Positions 43,393-53,683 of a stretch of DNA of 56,156 nt are shown here, piece after piece (positions within the stretch are counted from its first letter, which is position 1; every line of letters starts with the position of its first letter). Both the position numbers and the translations under genes were made by a program. The stretch is taken from positions 1-56,156 of the forward strand of contig PKTZ01000163.1 in NCBI GenBank assembly GCA_002868925.1, in the 5' to 3' direction. This DNA comes from Desulfuromonas sp. (GTDB lineage: Bacteria > Desulfobacterota > Desulfuromonadia > Desulfuromonadales > UBA2294). The notes under the pieces were generated by a model. The model did no database searches and had not been told where the DNA came from. It saw nothing but the letters and a program-made list of their open reading frames with translations.

Positions 43393-44682
43393 TTACCGGC
43401 GCGGCGACCAGGCCGGGTGCTGGCAGTTGCCGGAGGAGGAAATTTTCCGCACGCCGGTCCCATCAAGGCGCATCATGTAAATCCCCCGCTTCCCGTCGGC
43501 ATCGGAAGAGTAGACGATAAACCGACCGTCCGGGCTCCAGCGCGGGTGCTCCTTGTTGCCGGAGCCGAAGGTCAGGCGCCGCTCCTCGCTACCGTCGGGG
43601 CGGATGGTGTAGATGTCGAACAGGCCGTTTTCGAGGCGGCTGAAGGCGATCAGGTCGAGGCGCGGGTTCCAGGCCGGGGTGGCGTTGTACTTGCCGTTGC
43701 GGGTAATCCGCCGCGCCGATTCATCGCCAATTTCGGCGATGAAAATATGCGGGTTGCCCTGACGGTCCGACATGAAGGCGAACCGGTCGCCGTCGGGACT
43801 GAAGGTCGGGTTGATATCGATTCCCCAGGAACTGGTCAGGCGGTTGATCATCCGGCCACCCGCTTCGATCATGTAGATCTCGGTATTGCCACTTTGTGAC
43901 AGGGTCAGGGCGATTTCTTCCTCGCCGGGCCGGAAACGGGCGGTCACGTTGAGCCCCTTGCGCGACGAGATCCGTTTTTCGACCCCGCTCGCCAACTGCT
44001 TGCGGTAAAGGTCGGGGTTCCCCTCCTTGAACGAGGTGAAGACGATCTCGCTGCCATCGGAGGAGAAATCGGGGTTGAGGGCAATACTGCGGTGGTCGGT
44101 CAGACGCAGGTCGTTGTGACCGTCGCTGTCGGTAATGTAGATTTCCTTGTTGCCGGTGCGATCAGAGACATAGGCGATGCTGCTGTTGAATGGTCCCTCG
44201 AACCCGGTCAGCGCCTCCAGAACCTGGTCGGCGAAGGCGTGCCCCATCCGTCGCAGGTCGGTAAGGCGACCGACGTAGCGCCGACCGGCGCTGAGCCGGT
44301 TGCGGTTGACATCGAACAGGCGCGCTTCGACCACCAGCTCTTCACCCCGGATCGAATAGGCGCCCTTGATCAACACCTCGGCCCCGAGCAAACGCCACTG
44401 GTCGAAAGCGACATCGATACTGATCAGTCCGATCTTGTCGGCATCGGAGAGGAACGCCTCCGGGTCGACCATGTCGAAGAGACCGGAAAAATCGAGATCA
44501 CCTTCCAGGACCTCGTGCAGTTCGGCGGCGATCTCCGGACGGACGTTTTCATCAAGCGGCAGGAATTCGGTCAGGGCGAGCGGAATCAACTGCTGGCCGG
44601 GCGAACTGATCTCGATCTGGGCCGCGGCCGGAACAGCGAGCCCGATCAGGATGGTAAGACTTATTGCGATTCGTTTAAGCAT
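43393..44682 (-). CDS. tolB: Tol-Pal system protein TolB
   Basis: A 429-residue periplasmic protein. After a signal peptide (about 1-22, cleavage near PAAA-Q) comes the N-terminal alpha/beta domain (EISSPGQQLIPLALTEFL to about 160), and then a six-bladed beta-propeller with repeated SPDG/TSDRxGxxxIY blade motifs (NPDFSSDGSEIVFTSFKEGN, NPTFSPDGDRFAFMSDRQGN, HPRWSPDGRFIVYSSDADGK). It binds Pal and TolA. It begins four bases after the TolA stop, so translation is probably coupled. Confidence 0.96.
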   Translation of the reverse strand: MLKRIAISLTILIGLAVPAAAQIEISSPGQQLIPLALTEFLPLDENVRPEIAAELHEVLEGDLDFSGLFDMVDPEAFLSDADKIGLISIDVAFDQWRLLGAEVLIKGAYSIRGEELVVEARLFDVNRNRLSAGRRYVGRLTDLRRMGHAFADQVLEALTGFEGPFNSSIAYVSDRTGNKEIYITDSDGHNDLRLTDHRSIALNPDFSSDGSEIVFTSFKEGNPDLYRKQLASGVEKRISSRKGLNVTARFRPGEEEIALTLSQSGNTEIYMIEAGGRMINRLTSSWGIDINPTFSPDGDRFAFMSDRQGNPHIFIAEIGDESARRITRNGKYNATPAWNPRLDLIAFSRLENGLFDIYTIRPDGSEERRLTFGSGNKEHPRWSPDGRFIVYSSDADGKRGIYMMRLDGTGVRKISSSGNCQHPAWSPRR

Positions 44683-44686
44683 TGTT

Positions 44687-45475
44687 CTAGTTCAACAAAT
44701 CCTTGAGGTTGAATTCGACATCGACCTCCCGGAACCGGACCGGCTCGGGAAGCGGCAACTGCCGACTCTTCAGTATAGCGCTCTTGACCGAATCGTCAAA
44801 AATGGCATCGCCCGATTTTTCGAGAAAGCGGAAATCGGTCAATCGCCCTTTTTTGTCATATTGTAACCGGACCAACGCTTTCAGGTCGAGGCGGGTCACC
44901 TGGTATTCGGAAAGGGCCCACTGCTGTTTCAGGTAAGCCTGCAGCCAGGCCATATCGCTCGGGCCGGCCTGGTCACCACTCCCCTCCGGCATGCCGATCG
45001 GCGCATCGGGGACCGCGTCTTCGCCTCGCGTCTCTTGGCTGGTCAGGGCTGCCAGCTTCTCTTTCAGCGCGTCGATCTCCTTGCGCTTCTCCTTCTTCTT
45101 CTGCATGGCGGCGATGCGCTCGGCAATCTCGCTGTCGCTCGGACCGGCCGGAACCTTTTCTTTGGGCGTAACCGGAACCGTTGCGCTCTTTTCGACCTTG
45201 GGCGACGACTTCTTGACCACCGGCGTCTTCGCTTTCGGCTTCTCCTTTTTCACAGGGGCCGCCGCCGGCCGACCCGCCTGCGGGCGCTCGACCGGAAGGT
45301 TGACCAGGTCGACATAGTAGACCGGGCGCTTTTCACCGGAGAGGTTCGGCCAGATCAGTCCGGAAAAGATCAGGAAGACCAACAGGTGTAACGTCAGGGA
45401 GGTTAAAAAGGCGCGGCCGAGCTTCGGTTCGATATCGGTCCGCGTGCCACGCCGTATAAAACGATTTCCGGTCAT
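44687..45475 (-). CDS. tolA: TolA-like TonB/TolA C-terminal domain protein
   Basis: A 262-residue energy transducer: a single N-terminal membrane helix (about 22-42, LTSLTLHLLVFLIFSGLIW), a Pro/Lys/Ala-rich stalk (60-130), a charged coil (EIAERIAAMQKKKEKRKEIDALKEKL), and a C-terminal domain (175-262) with YLKQQWALSEYQV, LVRLQYDKKGRLTDFRF and FDDSVKSAILKS of the TolA/TonB fold. It is shorter than enterobacterial TolA because of the short stalk. Gene order tolQ-tolR-tolA-tolB supports TolA over TonB. Confidence 0.88.
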   Translation of the reverse strand: MTGNRFIRRGTRTDIEPKLGRAFLTSLTLHLLVFLIFSGLIWPNLSGEKRPVYYVDLVNLPVERPQAGRPAAAPVKKEKPKAKTPVVKKSSPKVEKSATVPVTPKEKVPAGPSDSEIAERIAAMQKKKEKRKEIDALKEKLAALTSQETRGEDAVPDAPIGMPEGSGDQAGPSDMAWLQAYLKQQWALSEYQVTRLDLKALVRLQYDKKGRLTDFRFLEKSGDAIFDDSVKSAILKSRQLPLPEPVRFREVDVEFNLKDLLN

Positions 45476-45498
45476 AGCAAAAAAGAAAAAACCTCTAT

Positions 45499-45920
<422 letters not shown>

Positions 45921-45921
<1 letters not shown>

Positions 45922-46586
45922 TACTTTCTCCGCCCCATATGTTCGATGATGTTGAGGAACTCCTGGGAGAAGTTGTCCATCTCGCCGCTCAACAGGTTGA
46001 CCTTGTTGACGAAGTGGTTGTAGGCGACAACCGCCGGGATCGCTGCCACCAGGCCGATGGCGGTCGCTACCAGTGCTTCCGAGATGCCGGGCGCCACCAC
46101 CGCCAGCGAGGCGGAGCCGGTCTGGCCGATGCTGCGGAACGAGTCCATGATTCCCCAGACCGTACCGAACAGACCGATGAACGGCGCGGTTGAACCGGTG
46201 GTCGCCAAAAAGGTGAGAAACTTCTCCAGCCGCTGCAGCTCCTGGGTCGTCGCCCGGCGCAGCGCGCGGGCGACGTTGTCGGCACCTCGCATGTCGATGC
46301 CGAAGGCTTCATCATCATCGGTCTGGCGCTGGCTGCGTGCCAGCTCGTGATACGCTTCGCGAAAGAGAACGGTCAACGGCGAGTGGGCGAACTCCTTGAG
46401 GTTCTGTTGCACGACGTCGAAGCGCTTCTTGCTCCAGAACATCTCGAGAAAGGCCTCGGAGTCCTTCTTCGCCCGGTTGATGGTTTTCATTTTAAGGAAA
46501 ATGATGGCCCAGGAGACCACCGAGAAATATACCAGTACCAGTAATACGCCCTTGACGACCGGGCCGGCCCCCATGATCAGATCCAA
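45921..46586 (-). CDS. tolQ: Tol-Pal motor protein TolQ
   Basis: A 221-residue MotA/TolQ/ExbB proton-channel protein with three membrane helices: about 8-30, one around FIGLFGTVWGIMDSF and the third around EALVATAIGLVAAIPAVVAYN. These last two carry the family motifs. The start is probably the TTG at 46586, eight bases after GGGAGG; an ATG four codons later lacks good spacing. First gene of tolQRAB-pal-cpoB. Confidence 0.95.
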
Positions 46587-46655
46587 AACGTCATCCTCCC
46601 GCGAAGTAGTTTAAGCTGCTGCGATTATCGACTATCGGCACCGGCAAGTCAACGG

Positions 46656-47321
46656 CTACGCCGTCGACCGGAGCAGGTGTGACAACTCGCGCCGGATATG
46701 GACGGCGGTCGCCGATTCCGGCGAGCGCTCGACCAATGCCAGCAGCGACGCTATATCGTCGAGATCGTGCCAGCGGTCGATCTCGGTGTAACACAGTCCA
46801 TGCTCTCGCGCCAGCTGCCGGGTCCGCGGCAGAACCTCCGGCGTGCTCCAGGGGACAGCGCTGAAAACCTCCGGACAGGGACCGCTGGTCCCGACCAGAA
46901 CATAACCGCCATCGGTCGCCGGAACGGTGACGACCTGGTTCTTTGCCAGCGCGGCAAAGGCCTTGTCGACCAGTTCGATCGGCAGGTCGGGACTGTCGCT
47001 GCCGATCAGGGCAGCCGCACCGCAACTATCGGCATGAAGCAGTGAAAGGGCGTTGGCCATCTTCTGACCGAGGTCGTCGCCATCCTGAGGGAACTGTTTA
47101 AAATCGGGGTAGTGTGTTCGAAAGAACTCGGCCGAACCGACAAAAAAGAGGATCGGCCTTGGCGAGCGATCGGCAAAACGGTGGAGGGTTTCGGCCAGCG
47201 CTACTCCGTAAAGGCGGGCCGCCTGTTCAGGTGAAAGGGGCGGGGTCAGGCGGGTCTTGACGAAACCGGCGATCGGCTCCTTGACAAAGATGCCGAGCCG
47301 AGCCGCGTCATTCCTATTCAT
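46656..47321 (-). CDS. TIGR04282/DUF2064 family glycosyltransferase-like protein
   Basis: A 221-residue single-domain GT-A-fold protein with the family start LGIFVKEPIAGFVKTRLTPPLSPEQAARLY, the GQKMANALSLL segment, IGSDSPDLPIELVDKAFAAL with the DSPD motif, VVTVPATDGGYVLVG and the W/DTxxxL-type WSTPEVLPRTRQL. Members are often annotated as arsenosugar biosynthesis proteins (ArsS-linked), but no arsenic genes are near, so that role is not supported here. The ATG at 47321 is chosen because the protein match begins there; no strong ribosome binding site is seen. Confidence 0.82.
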   Translation of the reverse strand: MNRNDAARLGIFVKEPIAGFVKTRLTPPLSPEQAARLYGVALAETLHRFADRSPRPILFFVGSAEFFRTHYPDFKQFPQDGDDLGQKMANALSLLHADSCGAAALIGSDSPDLPIELVDKAFAALAKNQVVTVPATDGGYVLVGTSGPCPEVFSAVPWSTPEVLPRTRQLAREHGLCYTEIDRWHDLDDIASLLALVERSPESATAVHIRRELSHLLRSTA

Positions 47322-47389
47322 TTTCGACAAACTCTCAATTACTCGGGGTTTTTCCACTGTTTGCACAGAGTTATCAACAGGTTGGGCGA

Positions 47390-48166
47390 TCAGCGCTCGA
47401 GCATGGCGTAGGCGGAATGGTTGTGGATCGACTCGAAATTCTCACATTCAACACGAAACCAACTTATCTCATCGATTTTACTCAGTTTTTCGGTAACGGC
47501 CCGGACGATATCCTCGACGAACATCGGGTTGTCGTAGGCGAGCTCGGTGACCGCCTTCTCGTCCTCCCGCTTGAGCAGGGAGTAGACCGGCGAGCTGCCG
47601 CACTGTTCGATCCACATAATCAAATCTTCGATCCAGATAAAGCTCTCCATCCGGATATCGACCCGCACTTCGCTGCGCTGATTGTGGGCGCCGCGGCTGC
47701 TGATCTCGCGCGAGCAGGGACAGAGCGAGGTGACCGGGACCGAGACTCCGAGCACGAAATCGGTCTGGTCGTTTTCGTCGAGTTGACCGTGCAGGCGGCA
47801 GCTGTACTCCATCAGCCCCTTCGCCTTCGACACCGGAGCTTCCTTTTCAATGAAATAAGGAAACTCCATCTCGATATGGGCGCTGCTCGCCTCAAGCCGC
47901 CGTTTCATCTGTTCCAGGATCTCCCCCATGTTGCGGTCGATTTCACCGCGGTACTGGTTGAGGATCTCGACGAAGCGGCTCATGTGCGTCCCCTTGAAAT
48001 GGTGCGGCAGGTCGACGTACATGTTGATCCGGGCGACGGTATGCTGCTTTTCCTGGCTGCGGTCCATGACCACGATCGGATAGTGGATATCCTTGACCCC
48101 GACCTTGTCGATCGGGATATTGCGGGTATCGGCTGATTGCTGCAGGTCGGGCATTTCGTTTTTCAT
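47390..48166 (-). CDS. folE2: GTP cyclohydrolase FolE2 (type IB)
   Basis: A 258-residue GTP cyclohydrolase that makes dihydroneopterin triphosphate, the first step for tetrahydrofolate and for queuosine. FolE2 features are [11 protein letters not shown] near the start, [20 protein letters not shown], the metal/catalytic cysteine region [28 protein letters not shown] and the C-terminal [12 protein letters not shown]. Type IB enzymes can use metals other than zinc. The ATG overlaps the end of queC by four bases, which fits the link to queuosine biosynthesis. Confidence 0.95.
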   Translation of the reverse strand: MKNEMPDLQQSADTRNIPIDKVGVKDIHYPIVVMDRSQEKQHTVARINMYVDLPHHFKGTHMSRFVEILNQYRGEIDRNMGEILEQMKRRLEASSAHIEMEFPYFIEKEAPVSKAKGLMEYSCRLHGQLDENDQTDFVLGVSVPVTSLCPCSREISSRGAHNQRSEVRVDIRMESFIWIEDLIMWIEQCGSSPVYSLLKREDEKAVTELAYDNPMFVEDIVRAVTEKLSKIDEISWFRVECENFESIHNHSAYAMLER

Positions 48167-48855
48167 GATCCCACCTCCACGGCATAGTCGACCGGGTCAC
48201 TGCTGCCGACCTCGCGAAACCCCTTGAGCCGGAGTTGACAGGAGTCGCAACGGCCGCAGGCGAGCCCCTCCGGGGTCGGGTCGTAACAGGAATGGGTCAG
48301 GCCGTAATCGACGTCGAGCTCAAGACCACGCCGGATGATCTCCGCCTTGGTCAGGTCGATCAGCGGCGTGTGAATTTTCAGGCCACCCTGCTCGACCCCG
48401 GCCTTGGTCGCCAGGTTGGCCATCTTCTCGTAAGCGGCGATATACTCGGGCCGGCAATCGGGATAACCGGAGTAATCGAGGGCATTGACCCCGATGAAGA
48501 TATCGGTGGCGCCGAGGACCTCGGCCCAGGCCAGCGCGTAGGAGAGGAAAATGGTATTGCGCGCCGGTACGTAGGTGACCGGGATCGCGTCGTCAATCGG
48601 CCTATCCTTCGGCACCTCGGTATCGGCGGTCAGGGCACTGCCGCCGAATTGGCGCAGGTCGATATCGACCACCCGGTGCTCGGCCGCGCCGACATGCGGC
48701 GCATACTCCTTTGCTTTTTCCAGCTCAAAGGAATGGCGCTGGCCGTAGGAGAAGCTGAGGGCGTAAGGGACGAACCCTTCGGCCTTGGCGATCGCCAGGC
48801 AGGTCGTCGAGTCGAGCCCGCCGCTATAGAGGACAACTGCTTTTTTCATAATCAT
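48163..48855 (-). CDS. queC: 7-cyano-7-deazaguanine synthase QueC
   Basis: A 230-residue enzyme converting 7-carboxy-7-deazaguanine to preQ0 with ATP and ammonia. The PP-loop [14 protein letters not shown], the [11 protein letters not shown] motif, [34 protein letters not shown] and the C-terminal zinc site CYDP...[12 protein letters not shown] are present. An ATG at 48855 overlaps the pyk stop (TGATG); a second ATG two codons later (48849) gives the more common start [14 protein letters not shown]. With folE2 it supplies two steps of queuosine synthesis; queD and queE are not in the window. Confidence 0.95.
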   Translation of the reverse strand: MIMKKAVVLYSGGLDSTTCLAIAKAEGFVPYALSFSYGQRHSFELEKAKEYAPHVGAAEHRVVDIDLRQFGGSALTADTEVPKDRPIDDAIPVTYVPARNTIFLSYALAWAEVLGATDIFIGVNALDYSGYPDCRPEYIAAYEKMANLATKAGVEQGGLKIHTPLIDLTKAEIIRRGLELDVDYGLTHSCYDPTPEGLACGRCDSCQLRLKGFREVGSSDPVDYAVEVGS

Positions 48856-50309
48856 CAGTAGACTTCAAAAAAGGGACCGGTTCCGAGCCGATGTACCTTC
48901 ATCAGGTTGGTCGTCCCTGGATCGGAAACCGGGCTGCCCATGGTAATGACGACGACATCGCCCCGCTCCAGCTCGCCGACCGTGAGCACTGCCTTCTCGA
49001 CCGAGCGGATCTGGGCTTCGGTGTCCCCCTCGATATCGACCCGGATCGAACGGACGCCGCGATAGAGTGCCATCCGGCGACGCACTGCCTGGGTCGGGGT
49101 CACCGCGTAGATCGGCAGGTTCGGCCGATACTTGGCGACCAGCGCCGCGGTACTGCCGGTCTGGGTAAAGGCGAGAATCGCCGCTGCTTCGACCACCTCG
49201 GCGGTCCGGCAGGCGGCCTGGCCGATCGCCTCCGGCAGCTCGCGATAACCCTTTCCTTCCGAGATCGGGTGAAACTCCTTGGCCAGCAACTGCGGATCGC
49301 TCTCGACATCGGCCGCAACCCGGACCATCAACTTGACCGCTTCGACCGGGTACTTGCCGGAGGCGGTTTCGGCCGAAAGCATAATCGCATCGGTCCCGTC
49401 GAGAATAGCATTGGCGACGTCGGAGGTCTCGGCCCGGGTCGGACGCGGGTTGTTGACCATGCTCTCCAGCATCTGGGTCGCGGTAATGACCGGCTTGCCG
49501 GCGATGTTGCATTTGCGGATAATGTTCTTCTGAATCAGCGGCACTTTCTCCGGCAGGATCTCGACCCCGAGATCGCCGCGCGCCACCATGACCCCGTCGG
49601 TCGCGGCCAGGATGGCGTCGAAATTCTCCACCGCCTCCGGTTTTTCGATCTTGGCGATGACCCGGATATCGGCCTTCGACTCGTGCAGCCGTTTTTTCAG
49701 CTGGATCACCTCGTCGGCGGTCCGGACAAACGACAGCGCCAGGTAATCAACCCCTTCGCGCAGGCAGAATTCGAAATCCTCGATATCCTTTTCGGTCAAC
49801 GCCGGCGCCGAGACCTTGACCCCCGGCAGGTTGATCCCCTTGCGGTCCTTCAGGGTGCCGCCGACGATCACCTCGCAGCGTACATCGCCGTTGTCAACGG
49901 CGAGAACCATCAGTTCCATCAGTCCGTCATCGAGCAGGATCCGATCTCCCGCCTCGACATCGTCCGGCAGCTGCCGGTAGGTCGTCGGGATCAGTCGACC
50001 CTCCCCCTCAACCTCGCGGGTGGTAATGGTCACCTCTGCACCGGCGGTCAGCTCAAGGGCGCCACCCTTCATCAGGCCGGTCCGGATCTTCGGACCCTGC
50101 AGGTCGCCGAGGATGGCGACCGCCCGTTGACGCTTTTTCGACAGGCTCCGGATGCGACGGATGACCTCGGCCTTGTTGGCGTGGCTGCCGTGGGAGAAGT
50201 TGAGACGGAACACATCGGCGCCGGCCTCCATCAGGGCCGTAATTTGTTCTTCGCTCTCCGAGGCCGGCCCGACGGTGGCGACGATTTTGGTATGGCAGAA
50301 CTGTTTCAT
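48855..50309 (-). CDS. pyk: Pyruvate kinase
   Basis: A 484-residue glycolytic enzyme converting PEP and ADP to pyruvate and ATP. The N-terminal [26 protein letters not shown], the [12 protein letters not shown] strand, the catalytic [11 protein letters not shown] and [12 protein letters not shown] motifs, and the C-terminal domain with [20 protein letters not shown] are intact. There are no fused PEP-utilising domains. First gene of pyk-queC-folE2, which all overlap, so a metabolic gene drives the queuosine genes. Confidence 0.97.
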   Translation of the reverse strand: MKQFCHTKIVATVGPASESEEQITALMEAGADVFRLNFSHGSHANKAEVIRRIRSLSKKRQRAVAILGDLQGPKIRTGLMKGGALELTAGAEVTITTREVEGEGRLIPTTYRQLPDDVEAGDRILLDDGLMELMVLAVDNGDVRCEVIVGGTLKDRKGINLPGVKVSAPALTEKDIEDFEFCLREGVDYLALSFVRTADEVIQLKKRLHESKADIRVIAKIEKPEAVENFDAILAATDGVMVARGDLGVEILPEKVPLIQKNIIRKCNIAGKPVITATQMLESMVNNPRPTRAETSDVANAILDGTDAIMLSAETASGKYPVEAVKLMVRVAADVESDPQLLAKEFHPISEGKGYRELPEAIGQAACRTAEVVEAAAILAFTQTGSTAALVAKYRPNLPIYAVTPTQAVRRRMALYRGVRSIRVDIEGDTEAQIRSVEKAVLTVGELERGDVVVITMGSPVSDPGTTNLMKVHRLGTGPFFEVY

Positions 50310-50440
50310 GTGAATCCTTCTGAATTAAAACCGTGGTGCCGGCAGCGGCCTCTTTGATTAAGGCCGGAAAGTATCTTTTGCCGTCCACGCTGCAGGCGTC
50401 CCAACTATAGCACAGGGTGTTTGCAGGACAAGTAAAATCA

Positions 50441-50470
50441 TTGCCTGAACCGCCGCCTTTATGCTATTTT
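50441..50470 (+). promoter_or_regulatory. Promoter of the class A PBP gene
   Basis: TTGCCT (50441-50446) and TATTTT (50465-50470) are 18 bases apart. The predicted start site (about 50477) lies one or two bases before the ATG at 50479, so the mRNA may be leaderless. Confidence 0.45.
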
Positions 50471-50478
50471 GCGGCGTT

Positions 50479-52929
50479 ATGGAGAAACGAAAACTATCTT
50501 TCAAAAACTGGTCGAAAGAGAACTGGACCAAAGAGCGGATCATCCGCATTCTTCTGCTGGCGACGACCGTCTGTGTCGTTTCCGGCTTCCTTCTCTTTGC
50601 TTCAGCCTACCTCTACATCGCCGGCGACCTGCCGCGGGTCAACACCCTGGCCGACTATCGTCCGCCGATCATTACCCGGGTTCTGAGCGACGAGGGTGAA
50701 GTCATCGCCGAGTTCGCCAAGGAACGGCGTATCGTCGTCCCTTACAAGCGGATTCCGCAAAAGCTGGTACAGGCTTTCGTCGCCGCCGAGGATTCGAACT
50801 TTTTCGAGCATTCCGGAATCGACTTCATTTCGATCCTGCGCGCCGCCTACAAGAACATCAAGGCGGGCGGCATCGTCCAGGGCGGCAGCACCATCACCCA
50901 GCAGGTTGCCAAGTCACTGCTGCTCACCCCGGAGAAGAAGTTCAAGCGCAAGTTCAAGGAGGCGATCCTCTCCTGGCGGATGGAGAAGGCGCTCTCCAAG
51001 GAGGATATTCTCTTCCTCTACCTGAACCAGATCTATCTCGGCCATCGCGCCTACGGGGTACAGGCGGCGGCCGAGAACTATTTCGACAAGGATATCGATG
51101 AGCTGACCCTGGCCGAGTGCACCATTATCGCCGGCCTGCCGCAGGCACCGAGCCGTTACTCCCCCTACAACCATTTCGACCGGGCCAGAGAGCGCCAGAA
51201 ATACGTGCTCAAACGGATGGTTGCCGACGGATACATCTCGCAGAACGAGGCGGACGAGGCGCTGGCCGAGGAGCTGACCATCCGGCCTCGTCTGAACGCC
51301 CACATCGCCCAGGCCTACTACTTTACCGAGCAGGTCCGGCGTTATCTCGAGAACAACTACAGCCAGGAGGTTCTGGAGACGCAGGGGTTGACGGTCTACA
51401 CCTCGATGAACCTCGGTATGCAGCACGCCGCCCAGGAGGCGGTCCGCAATAATCTCCGGGACCATGACAAACGCCAGGGCTTCCGTGGCCCGATCGGGGT
51501 TCTGACCGAAGAAGAAGCGGCTGAGTTTCTGGCTGAGCAGACCGAAAAGATGGAACGCAATCCGCTGGCTGCCGGTGATCTCGTCGAGGCGGTTCTGGTC
51601 GGTGGCGACGACAAGGAACTGCACCTGAAGGTCGGGGCGAATGCGGCGACCATCGATACCGAAACGGCAGAATGGGCGGGCCGTCTGACCTTGGTCGGCG
51701 CCGAGGTCGAACCGACCCACAACCCGGAAAGCAGGCGGCACAAGCTGCCGCTCGGATCGCTGCTCGAAACCCGGGTCGAAACCATCGGCGAGGACGGCTC
51801 GCTGGTTCTGACCCTTGAACAGAAACCGCTGGCCCAGGGAGCAATCGTCGCCCTCGACCCGCAGACCGGTCTGGTCAAGGCGATGGTCGGTGGCTACGAC
51901 TTCTTCGAGAGCCAGTTCAACCGGGTGCTACAGGCACGACGCCTGCCGGGGTCGGCGATCAAGCCGCTGATCTATGCCGCCGCTCTCGACAAAGGCTACA
52001 CCCCGGCGACGGTCATTCTCGACACCCCGCTGATCTACAAAGAGGTCTCGGAAGCCGGCCTCGAAACCTCATGGAAGCCGAAGAACTATTCCCAGAAGTT
52101 CTACGGGCCGACTCCGGTGCGTACCGCCCTGGCCAAGTCGCATAACGTCATCACCATCAAGATCCTCGAGGATATCGGAGTCCGCTACGCGACCAATTAC
52201 GCCAGGAAACTCGGTATCACCTCGCCGCTCAACCAGGACCTCACCTTCGCCCTCGGTTCGACCGCGATCACCCCGCTCGAACTGGCGACCGCCTATACCG
52301 TCTTTGCCAACGGAGGCGTCCGTATCACCCCGTCCTACATCGCCAAGGTCGTCGACCGCGACGGCCGGGTCCTCGAATCGATCGACCCTTCCGATTTCAC
52401 CGGCGGTATCCAGGAAGGCCAGCGCCTGATCAACCTGGGACAGGAACGGGTGATCTCACCGGAGACCGCCTACCTGGTCACCAACCTGCTCGAGAGCGTC
52501 GTCCGCCACGGCACCGGCTGGCGGGCCAAGGTCCTGCGCCGCCCGGCGGCCGGCAAGACCGGCACCACCAACGATCTCAAGGATGCCTGGTTCGCCGGCT
52601 ACATCCCGCAGTTGGTCACCGTCTCCTGGGTCGGCTATGACCAGGAGCGGCCGCTCGGTCGCCACGAGACCGGATCGAAGGCGGCCGCCCCGGCCTGGGT
52701 CGATTTCATGCAAGAGGCGATCAAGGAGATCGAACCGGCCGAGTTCCCGGTTCCGGACCAGATGGAATTCTACCCGGTCGATCCGAAAACCGGTCTGCTC
52801 ACCCCGGAGGACAACAGCGATGCGGTGGTCGAGGTCTTCGCCCCAGGCACCGCGCCGACCCGTTACTCCCTCGATGAGAGCAAACCGAAGGCCCGCGATT
52901 TCTTCCGACTCGATTTCGAAGAGAACTAG
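50479..52929 (+). CDS. mrcA: Class A penicillin-binding protein (PBP1A)
   Basis: An 816-residue bifunctional peptidoglycan synthase: cytoplasmic tail, one membrane helix (about 22-46), a GT51 glycosyltransferase domain with VAAEDSNFFEHSGID (catalytic Glu104), GGSTITQQVAKSLLL and the AGLPQAPSRYSP motif, an OB-like insert (about 325-450), then the transpeptidase with GSAIKPLIY (Ser-x-x-Lys), SHN and KTGTTNDLKDAWFAGY. An in-frame ATG at 50461 lies before the likely -10 element, so 50479 is preferred. No ribosome binding site is seen. It acts on the outer face of the inner membrane. Confidence 0.95.
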   Translation: MEKRKLSFKNWSKENWTKERIIRILLLATTVCVVSGFLLFASAYLYIAGDLPRVNTLADYRPPIITRVLSDEGEVIAEFAKERRIVVPYKRIPQKLVQAFVAAEDSNFFEHSGIDFISILRAAYKNIKAGGIVQGGSTITQQVAKSLLLTPEKKFKRKFKEAILSWRMEKALSKEDILFLYLNQIYLGHRAYGVQAAAENYFDKDIDELTLAECTIIAGLPQAPSRYSPYNHFDRARERQKYVLKRMVADGYISQNEADEALAEELTIRPRLNAHIAQAYYFTEQVRRYLENNYSQEVLETQGLTVYTSMNLGMQHAAQEAVRNNLRDHDKRQGFRGPIGVLTEEEAAEFLAEQTEKMERNPLAAGDLVEAVLVGGDDKELHLKVGANAATIDTETAEWAGRLTLVGAEVEPTHNPESRRHKLPLGSLLETRVETIGEDGSLVLTLEQKPLAQGAIVALDPQTGLVKAMVGGYDFFESQFNRVLQARRLPGSAIKPLIYAAALDKGYTPATVILDTPLIYKEVSEAGLETSWKPKNYSQKFYGPTPVRTALAKSHNVITIKILEDIGVRYATNYARKLGITSPLNQDLTFALGSTAITPLELATAYTVFANGGVRITPSYIAKVVDRDGRVLESIDPSDFTGGIQEGQRLINLGQERVISPETAYLVTNLLESVVRHGTGWRAKVLRRPAAGKTGTTNDLKDAWFAGYIPQLVTVSWVGYDQERPLGRHETGSKAAAPAWVDFMQEAIKEIEPAEFPVPDQMEFYPVDPKTGLLTPEDNSDAVVEVFAPGTAPTRYSLDESKPKARDFFRLDFEEN

Positions 52930-52930
52930 T

Positions 52931-53581
52931 TCAGCGTGATCGCTTGACCCCGTTGCGGGGACACGCTTCCAGGATCGGGCAGACGCTGCAGAGCGGTGTC
53001 GGTGCCTTGCAGATCGCCCGGCCGTGATGGATCAGGGTGTGGCTGGTCTGGGTCCAGCGCTCGGTCGGCAATAATTTCATCAGGTCCTGTTCGACCTTTT
53101 CCGGGTCGCTCTGCCGGCTCCAACCAAGACGGTAGGCGATCCGCTTGACGTGGGTGTCGACCACCATACCGGGAATTGAAAAGACGTTACCGAGCAGGAC
53201 ATTCGCCGTCTTCCGCCCGACCCCGGGCAGCGACACCAGCCCCGCCATATCGTCCGGAACCTCCCCGCGGAATCGTGCACAGATTTCCCGGGCCGCCCCG
53301 ATCAGATTTTTCGCCTTGTTCCGGTAAAAGCCGGTACTTTTGATCAGCTCTTCGAGCTCGTCCGGATCGGCCTGCGCCAGATGCAAGGGTTCGGGGTACT
53401 TGCGGAACAGCCCGGGCGTTACCTGGTTGACCCGAACATCGGTACACTGGGCGGAGAGGATGGTGGCGACCAACAGTTGGTAAGGGTTGGCGTGCACCAG
53501 GGCGCACTCCGCTTCCGGGTAGAGCGCATCGAGACGATCGAGGGTGGCGAGTGCCTGTTTTCGGCCGCTACGAAATGCCAT
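52931..53581 (-). CDS. nth: Endonuclease III
   Basis: A 216-residue DNA glycosylase/AP lyase removing oxidised pyrimidines. The helix-hairpin-helix LPGVGRKTANVLLG contains the catalytic Lys, VDTHVKRIAYRLGW the catalytic Asp, and the C-terminal CKAPTPLCSVCPILEAC gives the C-x6-C-x2-C-x5-C [4Fe-4S] site. It converges with the PBP gene with a one-base gap, leaving no room for a terminator between them. Last gene of the gpsA-to-nth minus-strand run. Confidence 0.97.
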   Translation of the reverse strand: MAFRSGRKQALATLDRLDALYPEAECALVHANPYQLLVATILSAQCTDVRVNQVTPGLFRKYPEPLHLAQADPDELEELIKSTGFYRNKAKNLIGAAREICARFRGEVPDDMAGLVSLPGVGRKTANVLLGNVFSIPGMVVDTHVKRIAYRLGWSRQSDPEKVEQDLMKLLPTERWTQTSHTLIHHGRAICKAPTPLCSVCPILEACPRNGVKRSR

Positions 53582-53683
53582 CGCCTTTATTTCCGCCCTG
53601 GTCGAACCGGTCTGTCCAGATCGCCGAAATCGACCTTCACAATCCGCAATCTCAATGGTTTATCAACTGATTCCACAGGTTTA

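Noticed and set aside
46656..47321. Arsenosugar pathway gene
   Set aside because: The family carries that annotation in databases, but no arsenic-related genes are nearby, so only the family name is given.
48891..50357. 488-codon plus-strand open frame opposite pyk
   Set aside because: A shadow of pyruvate kinase in GC-rich DNA, without family motifs.
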